Position numbers and translations under genes: made by a program. A stretch of 34,306 bases of DNA from Amoebophrya sp. AT5.2 (taxonomy: Eukaryota > Sar > Dinophyceae > Syndiniales > Amoebophryaceae): assembly GCA_005223375.1 (NCBI GenBank), contig RXOD01003963.1:1-34306 (forward strand), written 5' to 3'. The notes under the pieces are model-generated. The model did no database searches and was not told the origin of the DNA. It saw only the letters and a list, made by a program, of their open reading frames with translations. The stretch's first letter is position 1, and each line of letters starts with the position of its first letter. Below, one piece after another: positions 28,168-34,306 of this stretch.

Positions 28168-28960
28168 ATGAAACGCGCGGCGAATCATGTGCTGCTTCTG
28201 CTGCTCGGCGGGGGAACTGCCCCGTCGGGTGCCATGCATCATGAAGCGCGCGGGAACATTCCGTTTCGTGAGTTTGCCCCTGGTGGTGCTGGAGCTGGAG
28301 GTGGCGCAGGCGCGCAGCAGGAACCAGAGCAGCCGCCCCCGCGCCCGTGTGCGTTGGGAAATGTTTTCGCGGAGAATGGCTGCACGCGGAGTCTGCAAGA
28401 GTGCGGGCTGATGCTGCCGATGAACTCGCGTGACTGGGAAACGTACGGGCAGACGCTTTCGGAAACGCTGCTTTGCGGCGATCCGTCGACAGTGGGAGTG
28501 GATGGTGCCGATGCCCAGGGGGCGCACCAAGGAGGTGGAGGCTTGGGGGGTGCTCGTCCTCATCCACCAGTTCCCGCTGCTGGGGCCGGTGCGCCACCTG
28601 CTCCCGGCATGGGCCCCATCGCCCCTTTGCGGGAGGAGGCCGCCGCTTTGAACAAGCACGGAATGTGGCCGATTTCGTGTCCTCCGCCCGGCGCGCCGCC
28701 GAGCGACCCTCGGCACCCTGCAAACCAGAGAAGAGAGAGAGGGGCAGACCCAGACGCGCCAACGGAGCACTGCGTGTACAGCTTGGCCGGCGGGTTGCCG
28801 TACATGTTCTACCGGCGGGGCGGGGCGGACCAATACGAGCCGCCCTTCGTCCGCGCAGCGGAGGGGGAATCCTGGGTAACCACGTGCCACACGGGGGAGG
28901 TGCTGCGGAGCCAGCAATTGCAGGACACGGCGTTCACACTGCCGAGCCTGACGTCGACCG
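28168..28960 (+). CDS. Exon 1 of the U-box giant: signal peptide and Cys-containing N-terminal region
   Basis: ATG 28168 (context AAG-ATG) opens with a signal peptide (MKRAANHVLLLLLGGGTAPS, then GA). The following region has seven spaced cysteines (PCALGNVF, NGCTRSLQECG, LLCGDPS, ISCPPP, EHCVYS, TTCHTG) separated by Gly/Pro/Ala-rich stretches, suggesting an extracytoplasmic region. Read without splicing, the frame ends at 28995 as a 275-residue secreted protein; that remains the alternative. A donor GTATAG at 28961, phase 1, pairs in phase with an acceptor ending at 29299, joining this exon to the 5-kb frame downstream, which has no upstream ATG of its own. I favour a single gene with moderate confidence. 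Confidence 0.6.
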
Positions 28961-29299
28961 GTATAGAACCGCAGAAATTTCTTCTTGTTTTTTAAGCACT
29001 TTAAGTTTAAATACGCTGCTTGCAGCCGAGTACAAGAAAAACATCGCGAAAGACCAAAGACGACTACGAGTACTAGAGCGACGAGAGATTTTTATGTTTT
29101 TTATACGGCCTTGATTAATGGAGAGTATCGGTGTAGAATGATTGCTGAACAACGCGTTACCCTCAAATAGTAACTTGATGCTCATTCGTTTCGACTCCGA
29201 GGATCCTTCCATCTTTCGATCCAGCGCCATCGTTGTTCCATCGCAGTTGGGCCTTAATATCGTAAAAATCCCTTTCTGAATGATCGATCGACCAAACAG
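28961..29299 (+). other. Probable 339-nt GT-AG intron, phase 1
   Basis: Donor GTATAG at 28961 follows the first base of a codon. The acceptor CCAAACAG ends at 29299. The join gives one Ala codon (G+CG) and continues in frame into the long downstream ORF. The intervening DNA is AT-richer and holds stops in the relevant frame (28993-28995 and 29281-29283). Support is frame logic and composition; the acceptor's pyrimidine tract is weak, and other AGs exist between 29300 and 29340. Confidence 0.5.
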
Positions 29300-32200
29300 C
29301 GCCGGCCGGAGACGGAGCTGCAGCTGACGGAGCTGAAGCTCTCCGGCGGCGGCAGCGCAACCAGGATGAGTATGCGGCTGCTTTCGAGCGGTGGCAGCGA
29401 AAGCACGACGATGCCCGCGCCGCGTACGAGCAGAGCCAGCAGAGCCTGCGGAGCAGCCTCGGCGACGGCACCGGCGCTCCGCTCTCCTGCGGAGCGCTCG
29501 GCGCCGACGTGGCGGTGGGCTTGGGGAACGGAGTGGCCGCGAGCGTCGGGGTGCTCGCGACGGCGGCGGCGTACAGCGTGTGGCTGGGCGCGGTGGTCGC
29601 CGAGCCCCTGCTTTCGGCCGTGTGGCAGCCCTTCGGTCTTATGTCTTCGCACTGCCGAGCGTTGCGCCAGGTGGCGCAGGGTGCGCAGGAGCCGGTTGTG
29701 GACGCGGCTGCGTGGCTGGCTGGCGGCGGAGACGGAGCGGCCACAGAAGGAGCTGCAGAAGCAGGAAATAACGGCGGGAACAACTTGGTGGGTGATAACC
29801 CGGGGACGACAGCGGCGTACAAAGACCCGAACTACCTGATGTGGGTCAAGTTCCTGCGGGAATTGGCCTGGCTGGCGGACAATGCCGTTCCGCGCGAGCT
29901 GTACGCGGTGGAAGAGGAGGTCGGCGTGAGGTGGACCACAGGAGGACCAGCCGCGGGTGATACAGGGAGCAGTTCTGGGAACAATAGTGCCGGAACTGCT
30001 GCTGGTGCAGCTGCTCCTGGGCAACCGAATCCAGCGCGAGGACCCACCACCGACTACACGTTGCGCGCCGTCTTGCGCACGCCAGCGCCGCAGGAGGATG
30101 AAGGAGCTCCTGCTCCCGCGGCGGGCAGCGCGACGCCGGCTGCGGGGGCAGCTCCGGTGAGGAGCGACTACTACCTGAGTGGTTACTTCCGGCGCCTCGT
30201 CGTGGGGGATGACCCGGCAATCACGCGGTTCCCGGAAAACGCATATGCCACCCAGGACGCTACTCGGGGTCAGGGGCTCCTGAAAACGTCGCTCGCACGG
30301 AGCCTCGGGGTATCGTTGCCCTTACAGCCCGGCGCTGCTCCTGGCGCAACAGCGTCCGGCGGAGCCAGCAAACCTTGGGGCCCCTGGGTGACGTCCTTCG
30401 ACGACGGGAGATTTTTCCGGAACGAGTTTTTGAACTCGCAAGCCCTTTGGGACGAGCTCCGTGGCCTCCTACCGAGCCCCACCGAGCCCCAGCTGCGCAA
30501 CCGGCTGCACATCTCGGCCGCGCATCTCGAACTGCTGAACCCGCTGCGGTTCCTCGAGGTGGAAAACGAATTGCTCGGAGGGACGTTGACCTACCGTTCC
30601 GAGACCGAGCGCAAGGCCCGCGGTGGCCACCGGTTTCGCGTGACGGCACCTCTCGCGCGCAAGTTCGAAAACCTCCTGAAGGAGATTGTGAGCCACGGGC
30701 ACGTCGATAGTCGTCCCAGAACACGCGGCCCCGTTCCAAGAGATCAGGAGTTCGTGTACTCGCGAACGCTCCGCAAATTTTTGACGAAGCCAGAAGCGAT
30801 CCGCACCGGACAGTGCGCGGTGGCGCCAGGACAGGGAGGAGCTGGCCACGACGCAGGATCTTCGGGGCCCAGAACTGGCAGAACTTCCTCCGCTGACCCC
30901 GGCGTCGGAACTTTTTCCGCTGACCCCGGCGTCATGCCAGGTTCTTCCGCTCCTGACCTCGGAACAGGTTCGGGCTCCGCGCCGGGCTTCTTGCAGCACC
31001 GCCAAGTACAACAAGCGCAGCGTGGTCCGCCCAGCACCGGGCCCCAGATGAGTTTGCCGAAAGATAATCAGGAGGTTGTTTACGATGACCGCAACTGCGT
31101 GGCCGTTCCCGCGGCCGAACACGCGGTGGGCGCCCTGAACTTCTACTTGCGGCAGGCGAACAAGCGGCGCGTCCTGAATGTCGCCTTGCAGCTCGTGGAG
31201 GCGAGCCGCACCCGCTCCGTCGACGGCCCCCCAGACGCAAGAAGCCCGGTGCTGAATCTGATCGCCGCGCTACGGGCCTACAAGGCGCTGAAGAACGCGT
31301 TTTTGTTTGACGACCGGTTTGACTACGACGAGGACGCGCTCGACCTGGAGGACGGCACCACCCTCGTGGACGGCGAGACGCAGGCCCTGTGGAAGGAGCT
31401 GCGGCAATACCGGCAGTGGATCTGCCCCCTCAGCTACGAGCTGATCAAGGACCCGGTGGTGCTATCGGTGGACTGGGATCAGGCCGAGGAGTACACGAAT
31501 TTCAACCCGGAGCGGGAAGGTGACCCGAGTGCACTGCTTGCACTCCCGCGCGGGGGGGTGCGCGGGGCGGTCGCTGGAGCGATGCGCGCCGCGCGACGTC
31601 GCATGGCTGGGGGCCGCGGAGGTGTCGTGACTCAGCAGGAGGCGCGTGCGGCTCCGGTGATTGCTCCTGGTGGCGAAGGTGAGGGAGCCGAACAAACTGG
31701 GGTCCGGCCCCTGGGTCGCGCGCTCACGGAGGAGGAGGAGCGCGTGTTTTTCCGGTCCCCCGGCGTGCTGGTTCCCGGTGGCGGCGCGGTCGCTGCGGGG
31801 CGCGCCGCGCCCCCCAATCCCCAGCTGCGCCCAAACTACGTGCCCACGACGGTGACGTTCAGGCACAACGGCAGGCAGGTGAGCCACACCGTGGCCGTGC
31901 CGCAAAAGAGACACCGCCACGTGTTCTCGCGTGAGGCGCTGGAGCACTGGGTGGCGCAGCACAACCGCCACCCCATGTTCGCCATGCGTCTGCGCAACGT
32001 GGAGATCCGACCGTACACAACCCTCCAGAAAGAGATCCGCTACGTGATGCAGGCGAACGCGGGACTGCTGCAGCAAATCGAACAGCTCGAGCGACGGATC
32101 GCTGCAGAGGGTGTTGGAGAAGGAGGAGAAGACGAAGAGTCCCTCGCGGGCGATTCTGGCTCAGCTGATGGAGGAGCGGCGGGGGCGGGGTCCACCACCA

Positions 32201-34306
32201 CCTTCTTCGACGCGTCGGAGCAGGTCGAGATGACGCTCGCGCAGCAACTGCAAAGACTGAAGCGGGCGCGGAAGGACCTGCTCGAAAAAGTGTTCTCACC
32301 GGCCGAGCCCGTGTATCGGCAGGGCCATGATGCAGAAGAAGAAGCTGCTGCAGACGAAGCGGTGCAAACGCTGCCGCGTAATGCGAAGGCGCAGCGGCAC
32401 GAATTCCTCGCGGCCATGATGCTCTCGATCGGAGAGACGCTGGCGCCGTTCCGCGAGCTCCCGGAGGCTCCCAGAGCAGCAACGGCTTCTTCTACCCGCG
32501 CAGCCGGGCCTCCGCAGCAGCGGATGCAGACGGACGACGACGAAGACGAAGACGAGCTTATGGATGATCCGGTGGATGTGCACGACCTCAACTCGCTACC
32601 GGAGCAGCGACAACGGCGGCGGGAGCACTGGAACCGGGCGGAGAAGTTCGAGACGCTCCGCCTGACCATGCCGTCGCTGCGGCGGCTGGGATGGCTCATG
32701 GGGAAGGAGACCTGGCGGGAGCGCCTCGGACACTACTTAATCTCGAATGCACAACATCGCTACGCCGGCAGCAATGTGCTCTACAACCAGGCAAAGAAAG
32801 TCGTGACTGCGGAGCTGCTGCTAAGCGCAGGAGGAGGTGGTGCTGATAGTATTCCCCCAACATCTACATCCTCTGCGGGGCGGGGAGCCGACGTCGAGAG
32901 GGAGTCGTGGCTGGATCTGTTGGGTTTGGCGCTGAACGGGGAGTACGAGGCGAACTCGGCCGCCCAGGTCGCGCGCGGCTTTTCGCAAAAAAAGCGGTGG
33001 TGGCACTCCACCCCGAGTGCGCGGTACGACGCGCAGCGCTACGTGTTGCATGTTTTGGCAAAAACGAATGAGGAGCTGCTCCCGGAATTCTCGTCCGATG
33101 AGGTCCTTGGCACCGACGCGCGCGAGCGACTCACTTCGACGTTAGCCGACCTGCACTGCCTGCTGCACCAGCAGGACGGGAATTTCAACCTGCGCGAGAA
33201 GGGCCCGCACCCCTCCTCCGACAACGTCATGGAGAACAACGGCTGCTGCTGCTGTCCGGGGCTGCTCTCCCGGTCCACGGAACGGGACCGGACCATGGGC
33301 TTTCCGTGCTGCGGGGACGATCAAGGCGCCGAGGACGGCTCGTGCGTGGGGCCGTGCATGAAGGCGCTTCCCTGCTGCGAGGGAGCCGCGTGCTGTGGCA
33401 AGAACACGGTGGACCTCCCGATCAGCGTGGGCTGCTGGAAGGGCTGCGGCCTGTTCACGTTAGGGAAGCAGAGAAACGGCTCGACGCTGATCCACGAAGT
33501 GCTGCAAGCGGTGGCGGCAGCGTTCGCGGAAGCGAGGGAAGATGCCTCGCCCACCGGCGCGATGGACACGTCGGGCAACGTCTTACGGCACGAGTGGGAC
33601 CGTATTCAAGCGGGTTTATCTTCATCAAGCACGAGTGGAAGAACTGCACAAGCCGATGGGAACAACTTCGGTCGGGGTCCGGGAGGGGAAACGGCGAGGG
33701 AGAAAGAAATTTTGCGCGAGCTGTTCTCATCTTCATCTGCAGCCGGCGGACGCTCCTGTTGGGGTCGCAGGCAAGAGCAAGACGAAGCTCGCTCTACCCC
33801 TGCGGAGCGGGCAGGAGTGCTGACGAAGTTTTTCGCAACTGTGGCCCTCCGGTTGCGGGAGCGCATTGCGCGACTCACCGACACCCAGAAGGACGGGATG
33901 TTTGGCGATCGGACGAACTTCGACGGCTCGGAGCGGATGTGCGAGTGCCTGCGCGGTCCCGACCCCCGGCGGCAGGGCCAGGAGCAGCTCTTGCGCGACA
34001 TGGAGCTCCCGACGAACCGCTTCGTGGTCGCGCCCAACTGCTGCGGGGGTTCCCAGAACGGGCTGCCGCACTACGAGTTCTGGGCGGACTGCAGTGAGAG
34101 GTGGCGCGCGAACGTGGTCGGCGGCTGCTGCGAGGGGACCGGGGTGAACTGCTGTAACGCGGGGTGCGGGACCTGCCTGGAGGCGGCCGGGCAGAACTGC
34201 GTGGGGCCCATGTACACCTGCTTGGAGCAGATGACCTGCGAGAACCCGATCGACTGTTGCCACGGGCCGTTGAGCGCGCCGCTGGGAGAGATCGCGGACC
34301 GGCTGG
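29300..34306 (+). CDS. Exon 2 of a very large U-box protein with split U-box and Cys-rich clusters, 3'-partial
   Basis: One frame is open from 29284 to the window end (over 1670 codons, no stop). No ATG occurs before 29641, so it needs an upstream exon. Numbering assumes the exon 1 join. Residues ~337-373 (GVLATAAAYSVWLGAVVAEP onward) could span a membrane. The U-box is split. WICPLSYELIKDPVVLS (971-987) matches the first half. After ~145 Gly/Arg/Ala-rich residues, RHRHVFSREALEHWVAQHNR (from 1135) and RLRNVEIRPYTTLQKEIRYV match the second half (typical YERSAIE.WL...P.T..PL). U-boxes recruit E2 enzymes, so E3 ubiquitin ligase is the inferred role. A Glu/Arg coiled region follows. Cysteine clusters with CC pairs lie at 33241-33450 (14 Cys) and 33937-34281 (about 16). 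A Gly/Ser region near 30840-30970 holds a 27-bp repeat. Confidence 0.75.
30889..30933 (+). repeat. 27-bp period repeat in a low-complexity insert of the U-box gene
   Basis: TCCGCTGACCCCGGCGTC occurs at 30889-30906 and 30916-30933, 27 nt apart. It encodes SADPGV twice within a Ser/Gly/Pro-rich segment. This shows how such inserts may grow by small in-frame duplications. Confidence 0.8.

Noticed and set aside
32040..32699. Antisense Ser/Cys-rich ORF opposite the U-box gene
   Set aside because: Composition typical of the reverse of GC-rich coding DNA, with no motif.
33306..34097. 263-codon + strand ORF near the window end
   Set aside because: Arg/Gly-rich out-of-frame reading of the U-box gene; the frame open from 29284 contains the recognisable domains and the orderly Cys clusters.

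Overview
The window looks like nuclear DNA of a GC-rich, intron-poor, gene-dense protist. The evidence is short GT-AG introns inside otherwise long open frames, eukaryote-type families (TruD/PUS7-type pseudouridine synthase, Lipase_3, HSL-type hydrolase, U-box, divergent sirtuin), very large proteins padded with Ala/Gly/Ser/Pro-rich inserts, and genes that all read on the + strand. One-strand gene order with few introns is typical of dinoflagellate-lineage alveolates. A compact genome of that kind (for example Syndiniales such as Amoebophrya) is my best guess, but this is inference. I found no spliced-leader gene, tRNA, rRNA, CRISPR array or obvious transposase.

Layout, left to right. (1) <86-1470: 3' part of an MFS transporter with a clean 142-nt phase-0 intron. 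(2) 1839-2672: adenine phosphoribosyltransferase with an insert. (3) 2673-4427: non-coding, holding four diverged copies of a 25-42 bp motif. (4) 4428-5693: membrane-anchored HSL-type alpha/beta hydrolase with no ATG at its start. (5) 6499-7707: protein built from a recent 378-bp in-frame duplication plus a SAM-like tail. (6) 7708-8940: non-coding, with an 84-bp two-stem hairpin, a 22-bp perfect palindrome, and a 20-bp tandem repeat that creates two mini-uORFs just before the next start. (7) 8941-10423: unrecognised protein, probably with a 55-nt intron. (8) 10684-16404: unrecognised 1906-residue protein. (9) 16405-18277: mostly non-coding, with two overlapping small ORFs and a strong hairpin. 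(10) 18278-19081: small protein with a signal/anchor segment. (11) 19387-21498: class 3 lipase with a complete triad. (12) 21947-24304: TruD/PUS7-type pseudouridine synthase. (13) 24802-26385: sirtuin-like protein that appears catalytically dead. (14) 28168->34306: very large gene, open to the window end, with a signal peptide, a possible membrane span, a U-box split by a ~145-residue insert and two cysteine-rich clusters.

The genes do not form an evident pathway. They combine housekeeping functions (purine salvage, RNA pseudouridylation) with membrane or secretory proteins (transporter, two hydrolases, a small leader-bearing protein, the U-box giant). The most notable items are the split U-box giant, the sirtuin-like pseudoenzyme, the duplicated mini-uORFs, the axis-symmetric hairpin at 7898-7981 and the intergenic repeat family at 3547-4053. 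All functional calls come from reading motifs by eye; no database search was possible.
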